Part shown: positions 43,322 to 51,904 of the stretch, piece after piece
Layout: every line of letters starts with the position of its first letter
Numbering within the stretch: position 1 is the first letter of the stretch
Origin: CAKZYD01 sp039814715
Lineage (GTDB): Bacteria > Pseudomonadota > Alphaproteobacteria > Sphingomonadales > CAKZYD01
Assembly: GCA_039814715.1 (NCBI GenBank)
Contig: JBCCAR010000001.1
Coordinates: forward strand, 124,001-188,000
Direction of reading: 5' to 3'
DNA length: 64,000 bases
The notes under the pieces: generated by a model
Seen by the model: the letters and a program-made list of their open reading frames with translations, nothing else
What the model was told of the DNA's origin: nothing
The model's database searches: none
Position numbers and translations under genes: made by a program

Positions 43322-43468
43322 CTAGTCCTCACCTTCTTCAGCTCTTTTTTTGGCGGCGTCCGCCTCGTCAAGCTTCTTTAAGCTGCGCAATTGCCAAAAG
43401 GCGAACACAAGCACAGCGCCGAAGAACAGGCCAAACTCCAGCAAGAAGGCAATTGTCGAGCCTTTCAT
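43322..43468 (-). CDS. 48-residue single-span membrane protein after tspO
   Basis: The frame reads MKGSTIAFLLEFGLFFG, one membrane helix (about 8–28), then the charged tail LKKLDEADAAKKRAEEG. It follows tspO by 14 nt on the same strand and ends 1 nt from the end of crtC on the other strand. Very short single-span proteins of this kind are common at this place in clusters; the function is unknown. A longer reading from 43552 would overlap tspO and is rejected. Confidence 0.65.
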   Translation of the reverse strand: MKGSTIAFLLEFGLFFGAVLVFAFWQLRSLKKLDEADAAKKRAEEGED

Positions 43469-43482
43469 TGTGAATGCACTTT

Positions 43483-43956
43483 CTAAGCCGCACTTTGATC
43501 CGGGTTCATGCGCCACACTGTGGCACTCAAAACCGTTGCGACCATGACCCAAGCCAAATATGGCAAAAGGATCAAGCCAGCGAGCTGGCTAATCGGCAGG
43601 AACACGATGATTTGCAAGGCCACCCCCAAGCACAGCAGCCCAGCACTGGTCTTGGCCCAGTCCAATCGTTTAAGGCCAAAAAAGACATATGACCAAGAGG
43701 CATTCAGAATGAGCCCAACCACATAGATGCCCATTGCCCACAAACCTGGCCCCTCAAGGCCAACTTGTTTCCAAACAATCCAGCCTGAAAACGCGTTGAT
43801 CGCGTAAAGAACGCTCCAAACGAGGGGAAAAGCCCAGTCTGGGGGCTGCCAGGAGGGTTTATTTAAATCACGAAACCACTGGTCGGGCTTGAAGGTCGCC
43901 CCGCTGAGCGCAGCGGCGAAATTCATGGCTGCAAAGGCAAGTAATGTCCAACTCAT
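43483..43956 (-). CDS. tspO: TspO/MBR-family tryptophan-rich sensory protein (CrtK)
   Basis: This 157-residue protein has five membrane helices. KPSWQPPDWAFPLVWSVLY and LILNASWSYVFFGL are the TspO signatures. In Rhodobacter TspO (first called CrtK) is an outer-membrane protein that modulates photosynthesis gene expression in response to oxygen, probably through tetrapyrrole intermediates. Position after crtIB is the same as in Rhodobacter. The gap to crtB is 81 nt. Confidence 0.95.
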   Translation of the reverse strand: MSWTLLAFAAMNFAAALSGATFKPDQWFRDLNKPSWQPPDWAFPLVWSVLYAINAFSGWIVWKQVGLEGPGLWAMGIYVVGLILNASWSYVFFGLKRLDWAKTSAGLLCLGVALQIIVFLPISQLAGLILLPYLAWVMVATVLSATVWRMNPDQSAA

Positions 43957-44037
43957 GCGAAAACGTCCGTCTTGGTCTTTAGCTTTGAGGCTGCTTTATA
44001 GACTGTAACGTAATGCGCACAGTGGTGACTTCAACGC

Positions 44038-45090
44038 CTAGCGCGGATCCAGGTTTTGGATGCGCTCCTCTTGAAGTCCAATTCCATGATCACGGCATTT
44101 GAGCGTATACATCAAATCCATGAACCATTCACCCGCACTGACAGGCTCAGGCACAGGCTTGGCCGACATCTGCACGAGAAAGTCGTTTGCAGGCAGCGGC
44201 GCTGCGTCATCGCGCGGCGGCACCCAAAGCGTATCAACGGATGCGCGCGCAAGGAGGGAGAGTTTTTTTGCGCGGCTGGTATAGGCGCGCTGCGTGATCG
44301 AATCATAGCCGTTACGGCGCACCTGCGCGCCTATTTCAGCATAGACCAAACCAGCTGTACGGATGCCCGGGCGGCAATTGTGCGGTAGGTCTGCAAGCCC
44401 GGTTAAAGAGCGCTTATAGATAATGCCTGCCTCATCCAGCAGGCGCTTGACCACCCGCCCGATCGCTGGAGAAAAGGCGGGACGCGCTAAAAACGCGTCA
44501 GGGTCAATACCTTCCTCGCGCAGCCACTGGGCCGGCAAGTACAGACGGCCATTGCGGGCATCCTCACCCACATCGCGCGCGATATTGGTGAGCTGCATGG
44601 CGGTGCCGAGGTCAGACGCGCGCGCCAGTGTCGCGCGGGCACGGCGCTGCATGATCATAGTCATCATCACGCCGATTGTACCAGCAACGCGCGCGCAATA
44701 GTCGAGCACATCGCTAAATGTCTCATAGCGGCGGCCAGAGACATCCCACTCAAAGCCCTCAAGCATGGACATCAAGACGCCTTCAGGTATCTCATAATAG
44801 CTAACGACTTGGGCCAGAGCACGGTCAGCGCTGTAGTTAAAGGGATAGCCGCGATAGACGGCTGTCAGGCGTGTGCGAAGTCGGTCTACTGTTTGCGCTG
44901 TTGCGCCGCGCTCATCGACCATATCGTCGGATAGTCGGCAAAAAGCATAGAGTGCAGACGCAGCATCACGGACATCCTTAGGCAAAATAAGCGAGGCGGC
45001 ATAAAAGGATTTAGAGCCTGCACGAATGCTGTCGCGGCAATCTTCAATTAATGCGGGCGTCAGCTTTGGACCAACATCGAGATTATACAT
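44038..45090 (-). CDS. crtB: Phytoene synthase
   Basis: This 350-residue enzyme joins two geranylgeranyl diphosphates. GSKSFYAASLILP, the first Asp-rich motif YAFCRLSDDMVDE and the second region QLTNIARDVGEDARNGRLYLP are diagnostic. The start at 45090 (MYNLDVGP) overlaps the crtI stop; the longer frame lacks support. It is co-transcribed with crtI. Confidence 0.96.
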   Translation of the reverse strand: MYNLDVGPKLTPALIEDCRDSIRAGSKSFYAASLILPKDVRDAASALYAFCRLSDDMVDERGATAQTVDRLRTRLTAVYRGYPFNYSADRALAQVVSYYEIPEGVLMSMLEGFEWDVSGRRYETFSDVLDYCARVAGTIGVMMTMIMQRRARATLARASDLGTAMQLTNIARDVGEDARNGRLYLPAQWLREEGIDPDAFLARPAFSPAIGRVVKRLLDEAGIIYKRSLTGLADLPHNCRPGIRTAGLVYAEIGAQVRRNGYDSITQRAYTSRAKKLSLLARASVDTLWVPPRDDAAPLPANDFLVQMSAKPVPEPVSAGEWFMDLMYTLKCRDHGIGLQEERIQNLDPR

Positions 45091-46627
45091 TTTGATCTTT
45101 CCATTGGTCTGCTTGGGGCACAAGTTCATCAAGTACCTTTGCGGATATCACGACACTGGGCACGCCGGCGCCTGGGTGCGTACCAGCGCCAACAAGGTAC
45201 AGGTTTTCAACTTCTTCACTGCGATTATGCGGGCGATACCAGGCGCTTTGGAACATGCGCGGCTCGGGCCCAAAGGCCGCCCCAAATGGTGCATTGAGCC
45301 GGCTTTCGAAATCATCCGGCGTCATGACTTTGGACGTTGCGATGTGGCTGGACAAACCAGGAAGCACCGTCTCTTCCAGCCTGGCTTCCAGCTTCTTGCG
45401 GTAGCGCTCGCTTTCTTTGCTCCAGTCTACATCCGCCTCCAAATGCGGGACTGGCGAGAGGACATAAAAAGAATCGCAGCCGTCTGGCGCCATAGAAGGA
45501 TCGCTCGCCGTCGGGCGGTACAGATACATACTAAAGTCGTCGGCAAGGAGTTTGCGGTCGAAAATATCGGTCAGCAGCTCTTTATACCTCGGTCCTAAAA
45601 TAATACTGTGATGATCAACGTCTTCATAGCGCTTGTCCGTCCCAAAGTACCAAACGAAAAGGCTCATGGAGTGCGCGACTTTGGATATCTTTTTATCCGT
45701 CCAGCGTTTGCCTTTGTGTTTAGGAAGCAGTTTGTCATAGCCCCAAATCGCATCAGCATTGCTCACCACGAGATCAGCTTTAATCGCTTCACCGCTCTCA
45801 AGCTTGACGCCGATTGCTTTGTTGCCGCTGGTTAAAATCTCATCCACAGGCGCATTCAGCCGCAGCTGCCCGCCCTGGCCTTTAACCAGTCCAACAAGAC
45901 CTTCAACCAACGCGCCGGTCCCGCCGCGGGCAAAGTGAACACCGAATTTCCGCTCCAAATGCAGAATAAGGCAATACACACTGGTCACGCGCAGAGGATT
46001 GCCGCCGACAAACAGCGGATAAAAACTCATCGCGATCCGCAGACGCTCATCTTTGATGTATTTTGACACCATGCCGTAGACAGACCGATCCGCACGGTAG
46101 CGCGCCATCTGCGGGAAGGTCTTCATCATGGTTTTGAAAGAGTGGAACGAAATATCGCCCAGCTGCTCAAAGCCATAGGCGTAAAGCTGCTCGCAGCGCT
46201 TCATGAGCGCTTCATAGCCAGCAACATCGCCAGGGCTAATGCGGGCGACTTCAGCTTTCATTTTATCCGGGTCAGAGCAGCGATAGAATGTTTCGCCGTC
46301 GTCAAAACGCATCGAATAAAAGGGCTCCAGACGCTCTAAGGTGACATCATCTTCCATGCGCCTGCCGCAAAGGGCCCAAAGTTCTTCGAAAACGAACGGC
46401 GCTGTAATGATCGTAGGCCCGGCGTCAAAGGTATAACCATCCTGTCGGAACACGCTCGCGCGGCCGCCAGCTTGCTCTAGTTTCTCCACGATCGTGACTT
46501 GGTATCCGCGTGCGCCCAAGCGGATCGCAGCAGCCAGACCACCAAACCCAGCACCGATCACCACTGCATGCGGCCGCGTAAAAGGAACAGCATTATCGAG
46601 CGCAGAGGGTGTCACATGTGTCGTCAT
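45083..46627 (-). CDS. crtI: Phytoene desaturase
   Basis: This 514-residue FAD enzyme desaturates phytoene three or four times to neurosporene or lycopene. The N-terminal FAD fold is VVIGAGFGGLAAAIRLGARG, cited in part as GAGFGGLAAAIRL; the C-terminal signature is NLYLVGAGTHPGAGVPSVV. The number of desaturation steps cannot be read from the sequence. The gene begins 19 nt after bchO. No Shine-Dalgarno sequence is evident; a short inverted repeat lies directly before the start. Confidence 0.96.
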   Translation of the reverse strand: MTTHVTPSALDNAVPFTRPHAVVIGAGFGGLAAAIRLGARGYQVTIVEKLEQAGGRASVFRQDGYTFDAGPTIITAPFVFEELWALCGRRMEDDVTLERLEPFYSMRFDDGETFYRCSDPDKMKAEVARISPGDVAGYEALMKRCEQLYAYGFEQLGDISFHSFKTMMKTFPQMARYRADRSVYGMVSKYIKDERLRIAMSFYPLFVGGNPLRVTSVYCLILHLERKFGVHFARGGTGALVEGLVGLVKGQGGQLRLNAPVDEILTSGNKAIGVKLESGEAIKADLVVSNADAIWGYDKLLPKHKGKRWTDKKISKVAHSMSLFVWYFGTDKRYEDVDHHSIILGPRYKELLTDIFDRKLLADDFSMYLYRPTASDPSMAPDGCDSFYVLSPVPHLEADVDWSKESERYRKKLEARLEETVLPGLSSHIATSKVMTPDDFESRLNAPFGAAFGPEPRMFQSAWYRPHNRSEEVENLYLVGAGTHPGAGVPSVVISAKVLDELVPQADQWKDQNV

Positions 46628-46630
46628 AGT

Positions 46631-46650
46631 TTTACACTAGATAGTGTTAA
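46631..46650 (-). promoter_or_regulatory. Inverted repeat between bchO and crtI
   Basis: ACACTA (46634–46639) and TAGTGT (46642–46647) form an inverted repeat separated by 2 nt, extended on both sides by TT/AA with one mismatch. It overlaps the bchO stop and ends 4 nt before the crtI start codon region. It does not fit TGT-N12-ACA. It could be an operator or a small hairpin over the crtI initiation site. Confidence 0.4.
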
Positions 46651-47546
46651 GTTGATTTGCGCAAGTCTTTCGCGTCGCTGCGTACATTGGTCTCACCAGC
46701 AAACTGATAGATCACATCGGCCACCTTGTTTGGCACTTCCTCGTGTACTAAGTGACCACGCCCATCGAATTCGATTAGTTGACCCTGTTTTAAAAGAGAT
46801 GCAGTCTTTTGCGCGGCGCTGGGTCGGATGGTTTTGTCTTTCCCGCCAATGATTTGAAGCACAGGTAGCTGAAGCATTTTAAGAGCCTCTTCCATGGGGA
46901 CCAGGTCCCAATTCGCCATCATTGCAAGTGTGCCTTCAACGTGATTCTTTGAGCTTAACGCGCGCCTGTATAGCTCCAAGCCGGCTGCATCCAAGGTTGA
47001 TCCGGTTGAATCAATGAGCTTAGCAACCCGGCGCGGGTTCGAGGCACTCCTGGCCACAAGCGATGGAACGAAAGGATTCAAAAAGAGAACCTTGGCAAAA
47101 GCAGGAAACATAAGCGCGGCCGCGCCTGGAAAGGGATAAAACGCGCCATTGATAGAGATGACACCAGCTGGATCAATCAATTGCTTTGCCGCGAGCCGCA
47201 CAGCGATCGCGCCGCCCGCAGAATGCCCTACCACCAATGCTGGATCGACGTTTTCAGCTTTAAGCAAGGCGGCGATCGCTTGGCTCACGCCAGGCAGTGT
47301 CGGCTGGCTTGATTTAAGCGGGCTAGTAAAGCCATGACCTGGCAAATCAAGCGCGATCACCTCAAAGCTATCTGCCAGCAAAGGCAAGAGACCTGCAAAG
47401 GAATGGGTGGTCGCGCCGCTTCCATGCAACAGCAAAATCTGCGGCCCTTGTCCCATACGCTGCACATGCCAGCGCGCACCGCCCGCCTCTACAAAACGGC
47501 TTATGGCGTTATGGGGCCAGTGGCTACCGTGCTTCAGCCAGTCCAT
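46647..47546 (-). CDS. bchO: BchO alpha/beta hydrolase of the Mg-chelatase operon
   Basis: This 299-residue alpha/beta hydrolase has the oxyanion region LLLHGSGATTHSF, the nucleophile elbow GHSAGG and a C-terminal GRGHLVHEE with the catalytic His. BchO accompanies bchI and bchD in purple bacteria; its role is unknown. The start at 47546 (MDWLKHGSHWPHNAISRFV) matches the BchO N-terminus and has AAGAGA upstream. It follows bchD by 31 nt. Confidence 0.93.
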   Translation of the reverse strand: MDWLKHGSHWPHNAISRFVEAGGARWHVQRMGQGPQILLLHGSGATTHSFAGLLPLLADSFEVIALDLPGHGFTSPLKSSQPTLPGVSQAIAALLKAENVDPALVVGHSAGGAIAVRLAAKQLIDPAGVISINGAFYPFPGAAALMFPAFAKVLFLNPFVPSLVARSASNPRRVAKLIDSTGSTLDAAGLELYRRALSSKNHVEGTLAMMANWDLVPMEEALKMLQLPVLQIIGGKDKTIRPSAAQKTASLLKQGQLIEFDGRGHLVHEEVPNKVADVIYQFAGETNVRSDAKDLRKST

Positions 47547-47577
47547 GCGTGTCTCTTTGAGACGGCGGCGCACATGC

Positions 47578-49377
47578 CTATTGGGTGGCCTTAACAGCTT
47601 GCGAGAGGCTTTTGGCATCTGCGAAAGGCATTGGCAGGTATACCGCGTCCATTAGCTGGGCCAAATGGCGGGCACGTTTTTGCGGGCGGCGGCCTATGTC
47701 AACTAGGATAGACGACATACCGGACAGCCCAAGTTGCCGCGCGTATCTTTCGGCATCTTCTGCAGCATTCTTACGTCCTCCCTGCCCTTTTGCATCCACA
47801 TTCGCACTGCCATCGGTCAACAAAACAATGGATGGGTCGCGCCCGCGTTTCCACTCCTCCTGCGCCAGCGCGAGTGCTGTTTGAATGCCGCTCGCCAGCG
47901 GCGTGCCCCCGCCGCCTGGCAAAGAGGCTAGGCTGCGCTTGGCGCGCACCAATGCGCGTGTGGGCGGCAGCAAAACCTGCCCCTCACGCCCGCGAAAACT
48001 GATTAGCGACACATAATCACGCCGCGCGTAACTCTCGCCTAGCAATATTTCTATCGCGCCTTTGGCTTCACTCAGGCGGTTCAGCGCTGTCGATCCAGAG
48101 GCATCAACAACAAAGATGGTCGACGTTTCAGAATGTTGATGATAGCGACGCACATGAAAATCATCTTTGCGGACGTGGACTTTCAGATCGCTACCTGTGG
48201 CCAAGCGCCGGGCCCTTTGCCAGGGTGCAGCGGCCCTTAGTGTCGCCACCAAATCGAGCCGCTTGCCAGTGGTGAGCGCGCCTTTTCGGCTTGTGAGCGG
48301 ACGGCCACGCTTTGCGCCAAGGGTTTTGGCGCCGCGCCTTCCTGTTTTACTCCGGCGTTTTTGCGCGGCCGCGCTGGCCTGCAAATAGGCAAGAAGTCCT
48401 GGCGGCATTGAGGCTTGAACCGTCTCAAGCATCATATCATCCGGCATATCGGTCTGCGCCTCGGCCGCATCGCCTTGATTGTCAGGTTTAGGCTGTTCTT
48501 GCGAATGCTGCTCCTCGGGCGGCGAGGGTTGCTGCTCAGGCTCGGTTTGCTCGTCAGGCTCCGGCGGCGCTGGAATTTGCAGCGCGCGATGAACAAGGCT
48601 TAGACGGATAGCGACTGCCACATCGTCCTCGTCCACTTCTGTGCGGCCTTGGAATTGCGCGAGCACTTTTGTGAGCGCAACCATCTGCATGGCTGGCCGC
48701 ATAGATATCAAGCCAAATGCTGCCGTGACAGCACAAATTTGCCCGCGTATTTGGTCGCTTATGGCTGTCTCCTGAGAAAAAATCTCATCCTTGATGCCAC
48801 TACTGCCTGCTGAGCGGATGCTAATGGAGCGCAGGTCGATATGAAGCATCAAGCGGTCTAACAAGACCTTGCTAATAGCGTCATCCGCGTCTTCGCTTTC
48901 ATCAAAACAAATGAGGCCGAAGCGTGCGGGCCTTGCGTCGCTGACCCCGTCACGCTCAATGCGCACGTCTCCCGTATCACGCGATGCTGCCAGCAAGGAC
49001 ACAGTGCTATCTTCCGCCAGACCGGCTACCGGTAAGAACAGAACATTGCAATCGGCGGCGGCAAGCAAACCTGTCATCTCCACCGCGCGCCCGGCCGCCA
49101 AGGTTCGGCCAAGGTCAAGCCCGCCTAGCAACCGCTCTACAGAGACATCAATGGGAATTTGCCCAATAGTGACATCCGCAGGCAGCAATGCTCGCAGATG
49201 ATCCATCCAAATATCGCGAACCGGGCCAGCCTGGGCTTTGACAGCAATACCTGCGTTTTGAAATTGCCCGTCTTTTACAAGCGCCGCAAAAACTTGAGCT
49301 GCCAAGCAGGCATCGCTCCAAAGGGCTTGTTCTAGCTCATCCGCCATGCCGATATCTTGGAACACGGTGCCGTCCAT
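47578..49377 (-). CDS. bchD: Magnesium chelatase subunit D
   Basis: This 599-residue subunit has an N-terminal degenerate AAA domain, a middle linker rich in Pro, Glu and Gln (about 325–365: PAPPEPDEQTEPEQQPSP) and a C-terminal von Willebrand A domain. The metal-site motif is VVDASGSTALNRLSEAKGA, with LLTDGSANVDAKG later. It forms the motor with BchI for Mg insertion. The start at 49377 lies 7 nt after the bchI stop with GAGAG upstream; ATG at 49347 is an alternative. Confidence 0.95.
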   Translation of the reverse strand: MDGTVFQDIGMADELEQALWSDACLAAQVFAALVKDGQFQNAGIAVKAQAGPVRDIWMDHLRALLPADVTIGQIPIDVSVERLLGGLDLGRTLAAGRAVEMTGLLAAADCNVLFLPVAGLAEDSTVSLLAASRDTGDVRIERDGVSDARPARFGLICFDESEDADDAISKVLLDRLMLHIDLRSISIRSAGSSGIKDEIFSQETAISDQIRGQICAVTAAFGLISMRPAMQMVALTKVLAQFQGRTEVDEDDVAVAIRLSLVHRALQIPAPPEPDEQTEPEQQPSPPEEQHSQEQPKPDNQGDAAEAQTDMPDDMMLETVQASMPPGLLAYLQASAAAQKRRSKTGRRGAKTLGAKRGRPLTSRKGALTTGKRLDLVATLRAAAPWQRARRLATGSDLKVHVRKDDFHVRRYHQHSETSTIFVVDASGSTALNRLSEAKGAIEILLGESYARRDYVSLISFRGREGQVLLPPTRALVRAKRSLASLPGGGGTPLASGIQTALALAQEEWKRGRDPSIVLLTDGSANVDAKGQGGRKNAAEDAERYARQLGLSGMSSILVDIGRRPQKRARHLAQLMDAVYLPMPFADAKSLSQAVKATQ

Positions 49378-49384
49378 CTGCTCT

Positions 49385-50431
49385 CTAGGCGACGCTGCGG
49401 GCGGAGAAAATATCGTCCAGCACTTTCTCAACCCGAACGCCGGCGCGCGCATCGTCAAGCGGGTCACGCCGCAAACGGTGGGACAACGCCATTGGCGCCA
49501 TCGCGCGCACATGGTGAGGATGAATTTTATCATCGCCAGCGAGCGCTGCCTGCGCGCGCGCAGCTTTGATCAACGTCAGCTCGCCGCGCAAACCGTCTGT
49601 GCCCAAGGCGATACAAATCTGCGCGATTAAAGCCAGAATATCATCCTCTAGCGCAATACCCCCCAGCTTAGAGCGCGCCGCTAAAAGCTTGGAGCGCAGG
49701 CGCGATGTTTGGCGCTGGTATTTTTTGATGAAGGCAGCCGGATCAGCCTCAAAGGCTTCGCGGCGCTTGATCACTTCCACGCGCTGCGCGACGTCGCGCG
49801 GCGTTTCGACATCAACAGACAAGCCAAACCGGTCGAGCAACTGCGGCCGAAGCTCGCCTTCTTCTGGGTTACCGCTGCCAACCAGGACAAAGCGCGCGGG
49901 GTGGCGCAGGCTAAAGCCCTCGCGTTCAATCACATTCCAGCCTGACGCGGCCACATCCAGCAACACATCAACCAAATGGTCTTCCAGCAGGTTGATCTCA
50001 TCAATATAAAGGTACCCACGGTTGGCATTGGCTAACAGACCGGGCTCAAAGGATTTCTCACCGTCAATCAGCGCCTTCTCAATATCCATGGACCCAAGCA
50101 CACGGTCTTCGGTAGCGCCAAGAGGCAAATCCACAACTGGCACAGGTACGGTTTTGCTCTTCTGCGACGCTAAGTCCTTACCCGTTCCACAAAGTTCGCA
50201 CGCGCCGCTCGCAGCCACGGGATCGCAGTTATAGCGGCATCCGCTCACAGCCTTAATATCGGGCAGCAAAGCCGCCAGGCCGCGCACGGCGGTTGTCTTG
50301 CCAGTCCCGCGGTCCCCGAGCGCTAACACACCGCCTAAAGACGGGTCTACAACAGAAAGCATGAGCGCTGTTTTGATATCGTCCTGGCCAACAATCGCGC
50401 AAAATGGGAAAGACTTCGATTTTGCTGGCAT
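49385..50431 (-). CDS. bchI: Magnesium chelatase ATPase subunit I
   Basis: This 348-residue AAA+ ATPase has Walker A GDRGTGKTTAV, Walker B YLYIDEINLLEDHLVDVLLD (cited as IDEINLLEDH) and the sensor/arginine region VLVGSGNPEEGELRPQLLDRFG. It drives Mg2+ insertion with BchD and BchH. The ATG at 50431 is chosen; a GTG two codons upstream is closer to AAGGGG and equally possible. It heads the bchI-D-O-crtI-B-tspO operon and is divergent from bciB with PpsR-type sites between. Confidence 0.96.
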   Translation of the reverse strand: MPAKSKSFPFCAIVGQDDIKTALMLSVVDPSLGGVLALGDRGTGKTTAVRGLAALLPDIKAVSGCRYNCDPVAASGACELCGTGKDLASQKSKTVPVPVVDLPLGATEDRVLGSMDIEKALIDGEKSFEPGLLANANRGYLYIDEINLLEDHLVDVLLDVAASGWNVIEREGFSLRHPARFVLVGSGNPEEGELRPQLLDRFGLSVDVETPRDVAQRVEVIKRREAFEADPAAFIKKYQRQTSRLRSKLLAARSKLGGIALEDDILALIAQICIALGTDGLRGELTLIKAARAQAALAGDDKIHPHHVRAMAPMALSHRLRRDPLDDARAGVRVEKVLDDIFSARSVA

Positions 50432-50555
50432 AGTCACTTCGTCCCCTTCAGTGCCGCGGCGGGCAAGCCCTTTGTTGTTGTCGCCAAGCGAACATCACCG
50501 TCTTGGCGACACCCAACGATGGCCGCTCACCGTCTAGAGCAATGGCCCACCAACC

Positions 50556-50606
50556 TGTCAACTTTCATTGACAATTCAGCGCCCAATATGTCAATTCTGC
50601 TTGTCA
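50556..50606. promoter_or_regulatory. PpsR/CrtJ-type sites between bchI and bciB
   Basis: A perfect TGT-N12-ACA occupies 50556–50573. A near-match, TGT-N12-TCA, occupies 50589–50606. They lie in the roughly 210-nt divergent region between bchI and bciB, where they could control both. Confidence 0.75.
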
Positions 50607-50645
50607 GTTACAATGGCAAAAAGACAAAGATAGCGCTGGATTTTG

Positions 50646-51857
50646 ATGCAAACGTCTTTTCCCCCAATCGACGGGTTTTCAGATGCTGTTCCGCGCAAGC
50701 TGTGTACAGATTGCGGCATCTCTCGCAGTGAAGACCCCAGCCGCTGTGGGCGTGCCTGCCAATTCATCAAACCACAATACCCGGCCTTGGAAAAAGCTGT
50801 GCACGGGCGCGCACGGACCCCTGAGCGCAACCAAGATGAACTGCATTTTGGTCCGTTTAAACGTATTGTGCGCGCCTCGCTTACCGCGCCGCGCCGCGGT
50901 GCCCAATGGACGGGGATTACGACCCGGCTTTGCGAACGCCTGCTGGAGACGAACGCCGTAGACGCAATCCTGGCCATGAAGCCAGACCCACAAGACCGCT
51001 GGAGGCCCGTTCCCACAGTGGTGACGAAGGCAGTGCAGATGGAAGAATGCCGCGGCATGCGGATGGGCTACGCACCGCTGCTTGCCTTGCTTGAGCCTGC
51101 TATAAAAGCTGGTCATAAGCGCATTGGAATTGTCGGCATTCCCTGCCAGGTCTACGCTCTGCGCGCACTGGAAGACGAGCTTGGTCTGGAGCGCCTATTT
51201 GTCATCGGCACGCCTTGCTCCGACAATACAACGACAGAAAACTTCCATACATTTCTATCGCTGCTGGCCGATGATCCTAGCAGTGTCACCTATTTTGAGT
51301 TCCGGGCTGATTATCATGTGGAGCTGCGCTTTGACGATGGGCGCAAGCGCGAAATCCCGTTTCTTAAACTGCCGATTTCAAAGCTGCCAAAGGACTTCTT
51401 TCCCATCACTTGCCAAACCTGCGTGGACTATACCAATGCACTGGCAGACATCACCGTCGGCTATATGGGCGGCCAAGGCGAACAATGGCTCATTGTGCGC
51501 AATGAGCGCGGGGAAGAACTGGTATCTTTGCTCGGCGATGAGCTAAACGTCGCCCCGCCAGGATCGCGCGGCAAGCGCAAAGCGAGTGTAGCGGGCTTTA
51601 AGAAAAACACGGAGCGCGCTGCAGGAGGGTTGCCGCTGCGTGCTATGCCGGACTTCATGCGCCCGATTGTTGCTTGGCTGATGCCCAAAATCGGGCCAGC
51701 GGGCCAGGAGTTTGCCCGGGCCCGTGTTGAGATGAAAGCTGTGGAAACAGTGCTGCATCTGCGCCAACGCTTACCCCAGCAGATGAAAAACATGATCCCA
51801 GATCATGTTTGGGCGCTTGTTGAGGCTTATGGTTTAGAGCGGCAGAACGGCGAATAA
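50646..51857 (+). CDS. bciB: 8-vinyl (bacterio)chlorophyllide reductase, BciB type
   Basis: This 403-residue iron-sulphur flavoprotein belongs to the F420-hydrogenase beta-subunit family. Cysteine clusters are in LCTDCGISRSEDPSRCGRACQF (cited as CTDCG and RCGRACQF), in GIPCQVYALRAL and in ITCQTCVDYTNALADI. BciB reduces the C8 vinyl group to ethyl with ferredoxin. No bciA or bchJ is in the window. The ATG at 50646 is preferred over the TTG directly in front of it. It lies at one end of the cluster, divergent from bchI. Confidence 0.92.
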   Translation: MQTSFPPIDGFSDAVPRKLCTDCGISRSEDPSRCGRACQFIKPQYPALEKAVHGRARTPERNQDELHFGPFKRIVRASLTAPRRGAQWTGITTRLCERLLETNAVDAILAMKPDPQDRWRPVPTVVTKAVQMEECRGMRMGYAPLLALLEPAIKAGHKRIGIVGIPCQVYALRALEDELGLERLFVIGTPCSDNTTTENFHTFLSLLADDPSSVTYFEFRADYHVELRFDDGRKREIPFLKLPISKLPKDFFPITCQTCVDYTNALADITVGYMGGQGEQWLIVRNERGEELVSLLGDELNVAPPGSRGKRKASVAGFKKNTERAAGGLPLRAMPDFMRPIVAWLMPKIGPAGQEFARARVEMKAVETVLHLRQRLPQQMKNMIPDHVWALVEAYGLERQNGE

Positions 51858-51904
51858 TCGCGCTAAAACGTTAGCAGGATTTCAGCAGTGCTTGCCTCAA
51901 CAGG

